The position numbers and the translations under genes were made by a program. From contig NC_081406.1 of the NCBI RefSeq assembly GCF_030272615.1, forward strand, positions 237,813,922 to 237,877,921: 64,000 bases of DNA, in the 5' to 3' direction. Numbering within the stretch: the first letter of the stretch is position 1; each line of letters begins with the position of its first letter. Positions 10,661 to 22,349 of the stretch are shown in pieces. Source of the stretch: Cryptomeria japonica. Taxonomy: Eukaryota > Streptophyta > Pinopsida > Cupressales > Cupressaceae. The notes under the pieces are model-generated. The model did not search any database and was not told where the DNA came from. It saw only the letters and a program-made list of their open reading frames with translations.

Positions 10661-12050
10661 CTCATACAAAAAAGAACATTGACACATGTCATGATATTTT
10701 TCAAACACAATATTTAACCTTTGTTGTATTAAAAACGAAACTCTTGCAATCTGGAAGGATGCTGACAAATCAAGCTGACAAATCAAAGGAGACACCCTTG
10801 ACATTCACAATGTCTTTAACCTTGAATCTCCAATGGCTACTACCGATATGAACTTTACCTGACTGTGACTTGTGGATTGCATCATTATCTAAATATTCTG
10901 AAATTCCCCCAATAAACAAAAATCGCCAATAAAATCAATCCGTGGGCATGAGCCAGGTCGGGCCCCAAAGTGGGTCCGACTAAAAAAAATTTCGTTTTCA
11001 TGCAACTGACCTTTGGAATGCTTCAGGAACCTCAAACACACCTCTGGAATCGATCGGCACCATTTTCGGATCATAAAATTGCATTTTACATCTTTCAGGC
11101 AATTACGCCACAATTTTCGCATTTAATCGCGAAGACGTAATTTTCAAACCTGTCAAAACACCTTTCTGGAGCTCGCCATCTGACAGGCATGTACTTTGAT
11201 ATACAAGGATGACATCTACCAAACTATTTCTCAAGACGAGTCCCGAGCGAAGAGATATTAATTTCCGAAAACGGCCAACTGGCTTTGTCGACACTGCGGA
11301 CCTGATGAAGTCAATGTTCTGGCAACACATGATGCCTTTCTCAAAAATATCAAACGACCTCCGTAGGCTCTCAAATTCGGAACATAGGTACCTTTAAGTA
11401 CATATTAAATCTTTGAATTCTTAGTTCGATCACCAGACTGACAGGATGCAAACGGTGCGCTCACCAAAACGGCTACATTAACTGATCTAACACTAGAAGT
11501 GCGGATAACTGAATTTGATGGCAAAATGAGCTCTTTTGAAAACCGATCAAACGGATTGATAAAGCCTTGAAATTTGAAACGTAGCTCACCATTTATACCA
11601 ACATTAGCTCGGAACAAACATTCTGACATGACGCTCACCCGGACATTTTTACACGTGTGCAAACATCACAAACTACAAACGGATTGAGCTTTGAAAACTG
11701 AGCAAATGGATTCATTAGGACTTGAAATTTTGCAGGCTGACTCACATTTATGCATATAATTGAATCCATTTTTAATTTCTCCATGACGATCAATAGGGAA
11801 AAATATGTAATCGCTCAAAGAAGGCTATTCCATAAAATTTGCATTTGTGCCTAAAATGCACTTTCAGCTCACCCCTCGAAATGGGTACCTAGTAAACTTA
11901 TCCAAACTGAATTCTGAAAGTTGCACATCACTGAATAGGCCAAATGAAAGGTGTGGGACATGAATCTTGAGCCTTACCCTCTGAAAATCAACTAGTCCCA
12001 TTTTACCCTCTCGCAAACTAGGCCATTCAAATTGACTTCTTTTAATCATT
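10661..12050. other. Leader segment with diverged repeats, no gene recognised
   Basis: Two roughly parallel stretches, near 11515-11600 and 11690-11760, share the pattern gagc-ttt-gaaaac-gancaaa-ggatt followed by cttgaaattt and gctcac-atttat. This suggests an old tandem repeat of about 170 bp. Short open frames on both strands (11103-11330, 11405-11662) look like chance readings of this repeat. Confidence 0.4.
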
Positions 12051-13290
12051 TGGAAATGCAGGGCAAAATTTTGAAATGGGCCTATAAACTTGACTCAGTT
12101 TTAAATACTCCCAACACAATGGATTCTCAACATCATATTAGCCAACTCCAAACGCTAATGGGGGCACGATATGGCAAGTTTCTTGGGAGAGTTACTATCT
12201 CTCTTGCACAAAGATTATCAACCTTTCGGAGGTGAATCGAGTAGTTTCTAATCTTATAGTGCTTAGTCAAAAATTCCATTTGAAATTACCCCTTGAAGTC
12301 ATGCAAGAATGATTGAGGTCTGTAGCCCGACAAGGTACCGAAACAAGTTGTAGTCACGTAAACGTGATTGAGACCGTGAGGCCCTACAAAATGCTTGATA
12401 TGAGAGATCTCAAAGAGAAAACTCAAATAATCCCATCCTCTGAGACTTAAATCACCAGAGGCCTATTATTATAGTGAGTTGGAATGCTCAGGTCCATTTG
12501 TACTCACTTGGGTCGTTCTCGCAGGGTGATTACTTTTTCCCACTGTGACAGGCCCGCTAAAGGTATAGAAATCTCAAAATTTAGAAAAAAGCTTCAAGGG
12601 TCTAGATTTCTGATTGTCTGTAAAAGACAAGAGAAAACTCTCCTACCTCTCAGATTTTTCTGAAAACACAAAAGACAGATTTGTTCATTAACCAGATAGA
12701 AAGTTAGGTGCCTAAAAAAAACAAATTTAAAGAATACACGATGTTTGGTTGATTTTCTTTAGGCAACCTACAAAAACAACGCATCAGTAGTCATATTGTT
12801 TTCATTCTTTGACAGGCGTATGTTTGATTGATAAATTCTTTGATAAGCGTCCTGCAAGAAACTGGTTAGGCTGTGAAAATACTAGGCAGACAGAAGACAA
12901 TTTAGGGTTAGCATTAGCGTAATCAAAATTTAATTCAAGAAAAACCCTGAAAAAGTGAAACTTGCTTTAATCCAAGAAAAAACATAATTGTACGACAATT
13001 CTCATAGAATGAAATGACAAAAGGGTTTTGTCATATGAGTTATAACTAAGCATAGGATGATAGAAGACAAAATCAAATATTCAGAACAAAATGTCGTATG
13101 ACACCATTTTCTAATTCATACGACAAATAATAGGCTTCAATATAATGTCGTACGACAAATAACATGCTTCAATATAATGTCAAACGATGCAGTGAAACTA
13201 CTCATACAATATTTCACAGAGATCGTATGGATGAAACCTACAGGATAAAAAAAATGATTTTGAGGCCAAAAAATTAGTTTCCTGCCCCAC
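12051..13290 (-). other. Gy1 leader, LTR-proximal part
   Basis: Non-coding. Its general layout (a stretch near 12160-12540 followed by AT-rich leader and then the PBS) parallels the Gy2 leader at 53480-54460. A second cluster of the CGTACG-type palindromes lies at 12985-13215. Confidence 0.5.
12985..13215. repeat. Second CGTACG palindrome cluster in the Gy1 leader
   Basis: Contains ttgtacgacaatt (near 12990), atgtcgtatgacacc (13092), attcatacgacaaat (near 13118) and atgtcgtacgacaaat (13145). It also holds a 25-30 bp direct repeat with aggcttcaatataatgtc / atgcttcaatataatgtc at about 13130-13190. The motif is the same as at 7090-7410, about 5.7 kb away, and both clusters lie in the leader. 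Confidence 0.65.
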
Positions 13291-13301
13291 AGTCGGCACC
13301 A
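13291..13301 (-). promoter_or_regulatory. Primer binding site of Gy1
   Basis: The minus strand reads TGGTGCCGACTGTGGGG starting four or five bases inside the LTR end. The opening TGG pairs with a tRNA CCA end, and the Gy2 site (TGGTGCCCGACGTG) is clearly related. I do not assign the tRNA. Confidence 0.65.
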
Positions 13302-13305
13302 AAAA

Positions 13306-14384
13306 TGTGTATGTGAAAAGTGGACCTGTATCTGTATTTGGAATACACAACACTTCAATTAAGTCATTAGATACATGGTTAGTAAATCAATATTCAATGA
13401 ATAATAAACTTTTACAAAGTGACCCATTGCCTTCTAGTAGATGTGAGTTTAGATTGCTCTCAGATTGCTAACCTATCCAGTGACCAGACAACACCTAAAC
13501 GAAAGATTTTTAATCTATATGAGCACGGATTTAAGCTAGATGAATGCAAGATTAATCTAACAAGATTTAAGCAATAAATGAGATAAATGATCTAAATATG
13601 TATGCAATAACTAATATGTGAATATCTAAATGCACAAATATTATTGAACCTAGAGCAAAAATAGCATGATAACAATATATTCTCTGGGATCCCTGAATGA
13701 GAGATGAAGGCCTGAATTTATAGAAAATTCAGAAAGAAACCAAAGGCTGAGATCAAATGATGATGAGCGGTCAAGATTTTCCAAGAGGAAACACAATCTA
13801 GGTGAATTGATGTGATTGGATGCTTTTTTCAATTTTTAAAGGAAATTGAACTAAAATTAAGATAAAATCAGGAAAAAACTGATTTATTCTTTATTTCATT
13901 CAATTTTAATATTTAATTGTTTTAATTGCTTTCTTTGAGATTATTTATCAATTTTTAATTTGTTTTTCAAGATTATCTCCAATTGATTTATTTTCTCAAA
14001 TTTTAATTATTTTTTTGGTCAATTCATTCCTTTTTTAATTTATTTCCATTTTTGAAGAAGATTTGTGCTCAAAATTTCCAATTCCTCTTTCTTGATTTGT
14101 TTCCTTTTTTGAAGATTTGATGGCAAATTGATTTATTAATTAAATATGCTAGGATATTTAATAAAATAAATAAGATAATTGTTTAAAAATGATTTACTTG
14201 GAATGGTCAATTAATTAAATAAATATTTAATTAATATTGAGTGATTAATTTGCCATGTGACATTTGATGATTTTAGAAATTAATTGTGTGCTCAAGATTT
14301 ATTCAATTGCCTTTGGTTAGGACCTTGGTGATGTTGTCGAGATTAGGGGATCATGGTTTAGATGACCATTTTTAGGGTATTACA
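13306..14384 (-). repeat. 5' LTR of Gy1 (about 1079 bp)
   Basis: On the minus strand it starts TGTAATACCCTAAAAATGG and ends ...CACATACACA next to the PBS. The TG...CA ends and the PBS define it. The sequence is AT-rich, with long T-rich tracts at 13860-14130. The partner LTR is not in the window. Confidence 0.7.
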
Positions 14385-16018
14385 GTAAGACATTGGAGAG
14401 AAGGGTCTAAAGACCTTGAAAAATAAAAAGTTTGTTGAAAGGATTAACCAATAGAATATATTGTCAGTAAAATTACACATTGGTTGCCCAAAACATTTTT
14501 AATTCATCCACTACTATATTTTTCTTCATTGTTTTACCCTAAGATCAATCCAACAAAGCTTTATAAATTTCGTATATATTGTGTAATATCAACCCATTGT
14601 CCTATGTAATGCATTAGTTAGGCAAAAGTGTATGCAATGCACATGATTAATAATAGGTTGGTACATATATTACTATAAATATATCCTTTGGGTGGGTGCT
14701 TAAATTTGAGGCCCGATAAACCAACGATTAACTTTTGTAGGCTACATTAATGAAAATTCCATTGGTTGAATCTTATATTGATTTTTGTACTTGATGCTAA
14801 TTAACCTATAGTTACTTAAGTAATTGAATATTTAACATAATTTTTGCAATGATAAATTATATTAAAAAACTATTTTATATTATATTTGATAATAAGAAAA
14901 ATTATATAAAAACTAATAATTTTAGAATAGTTTTTAATTTTTTTTAATTTAACAAGTATAATTAGTTTGTTTTTAATAAGATTCAAATATTATAAAATTG
15001 GATACAAATAATTTTTAAAATATTATATATTTTCAAAAATTAAAATAATTTTACATTGTTTATCTATTTATTAATACAATTATTTTATGTCTAACTTGAC
15101 AATATTTGATTTATATTATTAAATTTTTTTGTATTATTATTTATTTTTAATTCCATTAAACAAAAATAATATTTTATTTTATATTTAGTTATTTTTTTGT
15201 ATTAATTTTTTTATTTATTTCATTGTTTTAAAATAATTTTAAATGGAGAAATATGTAATGAAAATTATATAGAAATACGTAATAATTATTTTGTATTTTT
15301 ATATAGTAAATTATATTATTATAAAATGATATGTATTTAAATTTAATTGAATCTTTATATTTATAAAAAAAAAATTATTTAAAACTTATTATAACAATAT
15401 TTTAACATTTTTAATGATAAAAAAATATTTTAACATATTTCTAAAATAAATAATAAATAATGTACAATTATTTTAAAATTTGAAAATATGTAATGTTCTT
15501 TTTTTTCAGTGCAATTGTTTTATGTTCGTCTTTATGATATTTGAATTGTCATACTATTTTTAATAAATAATTTAAATTATATCTTCAAAAATTACTTTAA
15601 AAAAAATATTAATAATAGTTGTAATTCTACTATAAAACAATTTATCTTTAACTTTTAATTTTGATTTAATCATTTTCTTTTTTATTATGTTAGTATTGTC
15701 ATTTTAGAAAACATTATATTTACATGCTATATTTAATAATATTTTTATATATTATAGAATACTATCAAATATAAAAAATAAAAATAAAAATATTATAACA
15801 ATTAAATATTTAAATGGTTTAAAAATTGATTAGAAAAATTATAAATTAGTTTATTACAATATGAAAATTAATATCTTTTATGAATTGAATTACAATTTTA
15901 AATCTAATCTAAATATCAAATATATGCATATTACTATCTTTAATGAATTGCATTACATTCCTTAATCTAATCTAAATATTAAATAATATATACCAAAATT
16001 AAATAACATTTACTATCT
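14385..16018. other. AT-rich intergenic DNA, no gene seen
   Basis: Long runs of A and T with no open frame of note. From about 15440 it forms the first copy of a diverged tandem duplication (next entries). Confidence 0.5.
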
Positions 16019-17170
16019 TTTAATTGTAATTAGGGTTACCATTAAGTTTAGCTTAAGATTAGGGTTAAGGGTTGGTTGAAGTTATGGTTTCCATTCTAAA
16101 ATAAATCTAAAGCCAAGGTTAGGGTTAAGGTTAGTATTAGGTCTCAGTTAAGATTAGAGTTAATGTACATTTTTATTTTTTTTTAAACTATTATGATGAA
16201 AATATAAAAATAATTTAGTTTAAAAATTTTATACCAATGTTTAAACATTTTGATTTTTCTAAAACAAAAGGCTAAAGCCCATATTATATATTATAATATA
16301 AAATAAAGAAATTACATTAAGAAAAATGTGTCTATATTGGAAGCATATATCCTCTACTAATATATTGGATAATATATTATCTGTGAAATTCTTCTCTAAC
16401 ACCCATCTTTGGCTTTTATGAATCTTGGAACGGCTGCAAGCATCAAATAGATAGGTCGTTTAAAATAAATAATAAATAATGTAACACTCTTTCAAATTTT
16501 ATAAATATATAATATTCTCTCTTTTTAATATTTGAATTCTCTTAGTATTTTATATTTTATAAATAATAATCTAGATTATTATCTTCATAATATAAACTTA
16601 GCAAAATTTCGTTTAAAAAATTAAATATTAATAATACTAGTAATTCTATAATAATAAATATTAATAAGAGTGGTAATTCTTACAAAAATTAATATTAATA
16701 ACAAAAAAATTTAAATTTTGGTTTAATTAGATTTTGTAAGATATTTTTCATTTTATTATTTTATTGGTTGTCATTTTAGAAAACTTTGTACTTATTTAAA
16801 GATTATAAAATTAAAAAATAATAAAAAATAATAACTAAAAAATTTGAAATTTTTGAAAATTTAAATGATTTAAAAATTATTTCACAACAAAAATTGATTA
16901 GAAAATTTATAAAATTATTTTTTACAATATGTAGATTGGCAACCTTTATGAATTAAATTACAATCCTCAATTAAATGTACATATTAAATAATATATACCA
17001 TATTATTTGTAGTTAGGGATGGGGTTAAGGTTAACTTAAGGTTAGGGTTAGGGGTTGGTTAGAATTAAGGTTTTCATTCTAATATAGATCTTAGGTTAGG
17101 GTTGTGGTTAGGCTTAGTATTAGGACTCAAATAAGGTTAGAGTTAGTGTTAGAATTCAAGTACAAGAACA
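15440..17170. repeat. Diverged tandem duplication, period about 1.0-1.1 kb
   Basis: The order of landmarks repeats: aataaataatgtac / aataaataatgtaac (15460 and 16480), tgtcattttagaaaac (15697 and 16769), ttgtaattagggtt / ttgtagttaggga (about 16022 and 17005), and gggttggttgaagttatggt / ggttggttagaattaaggtt (16068 and 17052). The copies differ by many substitutions and indels. Each ends in a telomere-like tract, so the tract is part of the duplicated unit. Confidence 0.65.
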
Positions 17171-17600
17171 CCATTCTAAGATAAAGCTTGAAGTTAGGGT
17201 TACAATTGAATTAGGGTTAATGTTAGTGTTAGGAACACCATTCTAAGATAAAGCTTGAGGTTAGGGTTAATGTTTTTTTGATCGATAGGTTAGGGTTAAT
17301 GTTAGTGTTAGGGTTCGATTGGAATTTTAGTTTGTATTTTTAAGATTTAAGTTAGGGTTGGAGATAGTATTATGGTTGGAGTTAATTTGTGTTATATTAG
17401 GGTTATGATGTATTTAAGTTTATAGTTTTATCTACAATCCTAACTATGATCATATATTCCCAAAACTAATCCTAACTCTAACCCCATCCCTTGACCCTAA
17501 TTCTAACCCTAATCATAACACTAACCTTGATTTAATTTCTAACCAAACCCTAACTCTAACCTTAATTATAACTTTAACTCTAACCCCGATTCTATATATC
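16025..17600. repeat. Degenerate interstitial telomere-like tracts, two orientations
   Basis: GTTAGGG/TTAGGGTT words, spaced with variants (ttaaggtt, ttagtgtt), fill 16025-16160 and 17005-17400 on the plus strand. From about 17430 to 17600 the complementary words dominate (ccctaa, cctaactctaacc, accctaattctaac). The G-rich blocks therefore face a C-rich block across a switch near 17400-17430. The repeats are imperfect, so this is old internal sequence, not a chromosome end. Confidence 0.7.
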
Positions 17601-17619
17601 TAACCATAAACCTTATTGG

Positions 17620-18990
17620 ATATTGTTGTTGCTTGGATATATTGTTGTCATTGATGTCAACATATTCATGTGATTTATTGTTCTAGTCTGCAGTTAGATT
17701 TTTCTAATCAATACTTTGTAGAGTTTGGTATTGAGTTATGATTTTGGGAGATTGTTTGGTGTGATCAGATCTTGATCTATGGTTTTTCCCTTAACCAAGT
17801 TTTCCACTTCAAAATCTTGGTGTTGAATCTTGGTGTTGTGTTGTGATGGCAATTTTCTTATCTTTGTTGTTACTGAGATTATCAGATTTGATTTTTAAAA
17901 ATTTAATAAAGATTGTGATATTAAAAGATAAAAGGCAACTCTATATTCTCCACAATAGAATGGTGTTATATAAAGAATGACAAAGAAATTGATGAAGGTG
18001 GCTAGAAGTATGCTTAATGGTGCTAGACTAAAACATATTTTTTTGGGAAAATTTTGTAGGCATTGCTTGCAACCTAATTAGGGAATTATCTCTTATTCAT
18101 AAAACACATGTTAAGACATAGTTGGGTCACAATCTTTCATTGAGTCATATAAGAGTTTTTTGTTTCAAGAAATATGGGCATGTGTCAAAGGATAAGCATA
18201 CAAAGTTTGGAGAAAAGGGATGTGAAATTTATCTTCATTGATTATAGGTGTGGTATGAAAGGATACAAGATTTGAGATCTTATTGCACAAAATAATATAT
18301 AGTAGAAGTATGATTTTAAAAAAACAAAGCTTTCTTCTATTATATTGCAACTAGAATAAAGTGAACTAAAAGATATGATTTAGTTTCCTTCTACACTTAA
18401 GGAAGTTGAATTGAGATCCCCAATTGGACAATAAATTGAGGAGAGCTCATCAAGCTCCAAATTTTCAAAAGGGGAGGAAGAACCCCAGCCCCAACTTATT
18501 CTACAACCACTAGAAGGTATGGGTATTATTCTAATAGTTGGAGACGTATATTTCCTTTGAATACTAACATGGATAAAAATTAAATTTGTAAAAGATGCAT
18601 TAAGTATGAATGATGAAATCTTGAAAGATACTTCCTGGATGAAGAAATAACATCTTTAAGAAACAATGATACATGGGATACCATTGGTTGAAGGATGAAA
18701 ATCTATTAGTTGTAAATAAGTATTCAAGAAAAATGTTGACTCAAATAAAGGTATTTAGAAGTACAAAGAACGATTGGTTGTGAAAGGCTACTCTCAAGTT
18801 AAGAGTGTTGATTATGGTAGTTATTTTTTTATTGCTAAAATGATGTTAATTAAATGCTTGGTTTTAATTGCAACAACTATGATCTTGAGATTAAGAAAAT
18901 AGATGGGAAAATGGCATTCGTTCATGATAATTTTGAAGAGATTTATATGACACAACCAAAGCATTACCAAATGAAAGGTAAAATTAATTT
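17620..18990 (+). pseudogene. Fossil copia element: LTR-like edge plus integrase/RT remnant
   Basis: Near 17645-17665 the text ttgttgtcattgatgtcaac matches a word found near the starts of the LTRs of A and C. From 17930 to 18990, reading all three plus frames, a copia pol is traceable. An integrase E-region stretch lies near 17950-18050, an integrase C-terminal-like LSHIRVF near 18135, and the RT entry (DTWDT-like, near 18670). After it come YKERLVVKGYSQV with VDYGS (near 18755-18815) and a motif-A-like region near 18890-18960. Stops and frameshifts are everywhere. Confidence 0.6.
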
Positions 18991-20409
18991 GATTTAAAAA
19001 TTGTAGAAATTATTTTGAGTTTTCAATTTGTTTAGCCAATCAACATACAAAATTAAAAAAATTGAACAACAATTCTATAGTCTAAATTTATATTTCTTAT
19101 TTAATAATTAAAAAAAATCATTTATCATCCTTTTTATTGATTCCAGTAATGTAAAAATCAAACATTATTATTTTTTATATATTTTTGGATCAAACTCCTA
19201 TTTCTGACATCATTGAAATAAATTATTATTGTATTGAATATGGATATTGCCATATATTGTTAACACATTTTTTTTCACTGAATTTGGATTGCAAAGTGAT
19301 TATAAATCTTGTCCTTCACAATGTTAATCGATATATTTTACGTAAGCTTGTAACACGACTAAGCATGGTGGCTAGATTCACATTAATATATAGGATTGAA
19401 TTTATATTTTATTCATTATATAAGAAGTAAGTGGAATGGAAACGAAGATAGATTATTAAATTTGATAAGGTAAGATGCAATAATAATTAAGTTTTAAATA
19501 ATATTATTTTATTAATAATAATTAGGAAATAGATCATTCTGTAATATTTATACAAACTTCTTTTCTTTTTTACATTTATTGATTTAGTGGTTTGTAGGTC
19601 ATTAGCTAATATTTCAATAATAGTGTGACTATAATTTCAATTTAAATTTTTAATTTATTAATTATAATTATAATTATTTTTTATTTTTATTTAATTTAGA
19701 GATATTAATCTAGTATATTAATTTTTATTTATTTATTTTAATGTTGATATCAATTCAAGATATTATTTTTCATACTTATATATTGTGATTTTTATAAATA
19801 GTAATTTTGGTAAATAAATTTTAATTTTTGATAGCTTGAAATCATTATCAAATTTAATTTTGATAACAACTTCAAGCTTAATATCTTAAAACTGAAAGTA
19901 ATTTTATTTTTTATATCAAATTTATATGTTAATTTCAGCTAAACCAAAGATATAAGTTTTGATATATTAATTTCAATTTTGATTATGAAGATATAAGTTT
20001 AAATGAATCAATTTCAATTTTGATATTCAATTTGCATTCCAATTTAAATTTTCACGTCAATTTTAATTTCAAATTCAATGATCAATATATAAAACAATAA
20101 ACTTTCATAGGAAATATTGAGTTATATCAATATATAAAGTAATAAACTATTATTCAAGACATCAATTAAATGTGTATAATTTTGATTTTCTTTACTTTTT
20201 CTTCATTACATTCATTCATGTCCACTCATTGCTCATTTTTTTATGTTTCCTATTCATAAGGTATTTTAACTATCTAAAATGTACTTTATTTGATGTTCAC
20301 TTATAGTCATGTGCCCTCTTTCTTATAATTAATTTATTTGAATGATGTAAATATAAGCTCCATTAAGATATAAATTATAATTTATTTTTTAGTATAATTA
20401 AATTTATTG
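18991..20409. other. AT-rich intergenic DNA, no gene seen
   Basis: Low-complexity A/T sequence, with loosely repeated aatttcaattttgat and atataagttt words near 19900-20060. No supported coding signal. Confidence 0.45.
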
Positions 20410-20588
20410 CATGTTTTTTACTAATAAAGCAGTGAGAACAAGGGCATTGACCCTTTACATAGAAAAACTATCAAAAATCATAGTGCAGAAACAACACTAT
20501 AAGAGCAAATAACAACAACTTCAGCAAAAAGAAACCAAGTCTTTAGAAATCAGAAACAACAGCAGAAAACAAAAAACAAACTCAAGGG
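20410..20588 (-). other. Probable 3' tail of the ORF interrupted by element A
   Basis: When element A is set aside, this segment abuts the minus-strand frame that ends at 28044. The frame passes a few more codons, then stops. The rest is T-rich on the minus strand and ends in AT-rich DNA. It is assigned by adjacency and by the shared short duplication, not by homology. Confidence 0.4.
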
Positions 20589-22096
20589 TGATAACTTAAT
20601 GATGAACGAATAGTACCAAACCGGTACTAAGAGGGGGGGGTGAATTAGTACAGGCGAAAACACAACCTTAAACCGTTTTGTCAACTAACACTTATGCACT
20701 AACAGACAAACAATAGCACCGGTCCTTCAACAGAGTTCAGCCAGCAAAACCCAGTGTAACTGAGACAAGCAAAGACCGGTTGACACTTATCTTCACATAT
20801 AATCTAACTATTCATTCCCATTTCATCCTAATGCATGAATAGGCAATCTACCATCAAAGATGTACATATTACAGCAAGATCAACATGCATCACCACTTAA
20901 TCAGAAAACAATCATAACATCACATGAAGAAAGCATCACACGACACACATATTTTTCATGTGGAAACCCAATTGGGAAAAACCACGGTGGGGATGAATAC
21001 CCACAAGCTTGTTTTTGAAATCTTTGGAAGTCTGCTTTGTTAGGAGCCTTGTCTGATTAAAGACAGGTACAATAGGTTTTGTTAGGAACCAATCCTGTTA
21101 GGGATCACTCGGTTAAGGCAAGGCTACAATACCCGGTTAAGGGTTAAACCCAGTTAAGGGTACCTTGTTAGAGGATTTCAAGAACTCAATAGCTAAAGGA
21201 TATCAATGACTCAGTAGCTTCGAGTTACCCTGTTAGAGGATTTTCAACAAGCCGGTTAAGGCTACCCTGTTAGGGGATTTCACAACTATTGAATTGGTAA
21301 AAGATCAACAGGTATATCAATGACTTGATAATAGCACTCAATGCCAATGCAGATCCACTTAAGCTCCTCTTCACCTTCTGTACTTACACTCTGCAGATAT
21401 AACTTCTCTCCTCTGGTCTCGCAAGAATCACATATCTCTTCTCTTAGATACACACACACAACTTTTGCCAACAACCTCTGAAAAAATCACAACATTGACC
21501 TTATAGGACAACAGACAGGTCGGTAGCATAAACCCTAAACCCTAGACTTGTTAGGTTTAAGGAATTCAAATGGTTCTATCCTGACCGTTGATCATACTAT
21601 ATTGAATGCAACAGTCTTGATCCAATCTCAAGACATTCTCCATCATTCGTTTTCCACCGATTTCATGGTGGCTGATAACCCATCACACATTATCACCGTT
21701 TATAAACTTCGCACATTCCCGAGGTAGATAGGAACACTCTTCTTTGTGCAAGATCCTTCACGCGCACAAGGCTTATGTGGAAACACTATCTGTTCTTCAT
21801 TATCATGCTAACTTCATCACATAAAGTCACCTTGAAGCACTCCAACTGGAAACCCTGAAGTTGAGACCACCAACCGGTAGTCATGCACTGCTTCCATGTG
21901 TCGATTCCCATAACCTTATGCCGGTTCACCTTGAACAAACACACCACTTCACTTTGGTACAAATACTGGTTCACAGTGTTATACCAGTTCTTACATATGT
22001 CGATTCACACCTCTTTAGTGTATTGACATCAATGACAACATACAATGTCATTATGTCCACATACTGGTTCTCATACCGGTTCACATAATGCCAACA
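20589..22096 (-). repeat. 3' LTR of element A (1508 bp)
   Basis: On the plus strand it starts TGATAACTTAATGATG and ends CATAATGCCAACA, so on the minus strand it is TGTTGGCATTATG...TTATCA. It is nearly the same as 26509-28043 apart from substitutions and the repeat difference near 21140-21175, where the other LTR has an expanded array. Confidence 0.92.
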
Positions 22097-22112
22097 ATCT
22101 CCCCCTTTGGCA
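22097..22112 (-). promoter_or_regulatory. Polypurine tract of element A
   Basis: The minus strand reads TGCCAAAGGGGGAGAT immediately before the 3' LTR start TGTTGG. This is the plus-strand primer site for reverse transcription and fixes the LTR edge. Confidence 0.85.
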
Positions 22113-22349
22113 TTGATGGCAATATTCAAAGATATCTCTTTGCTAACTCATCTTCTCCCCAATTTCTACAGATATCTTCTCCGCTACACTTCTTCTCCCC
22201 CTTTGACAACAATGCCAAAGTGGAGGTACAAACATCCCTGTTCCATTATGCTCCTCCTCTTGAGGAGTAGCATCCTCCAACACATCAATCGACAAAAAAA
22301 AAATTGACTATGAAATACCTGACTGATGTGGAACAAATACTTTTAATTT

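Larger units (their letters stand above)
1585..14384 (-). mobile_element. Gy1: Ty3/gypsy element, Tat-type, 3' part missing
   Basis: On the minus strand: LTR (14384-13306), PBS, a ~6.5 kb leader, gag (from 6823), protease, G-patch, linker and RT, ending where element 0 is inserted at 1584/1585. RNase H, integrase and the 3' LTR would lie beyond the left edge. Gene order and protein sequence match Gy2 (38247-55860) throughout, including a Gag start of the form MxVxTR. Scattered stops and a long foreign-looking stretch in the leader (about 8900-12050) show that it is dead. Tat assignment rests on Gag, protease and linker similarity to Gy2, where the diagnostic second RNase H is visible. Confidence 0.8.

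Noticed and set aside
11103-11662. Minus-strand frames that could be a small host gene
   Set aside because: They coincide with diverged ~170-bp repeats and show no recognisable protein pattern.
16025-17600. Real telomere end
   Set aside because: Repeats are degenerate, switch orientation and are flanked by intergenic DNA and transposons on both sides.
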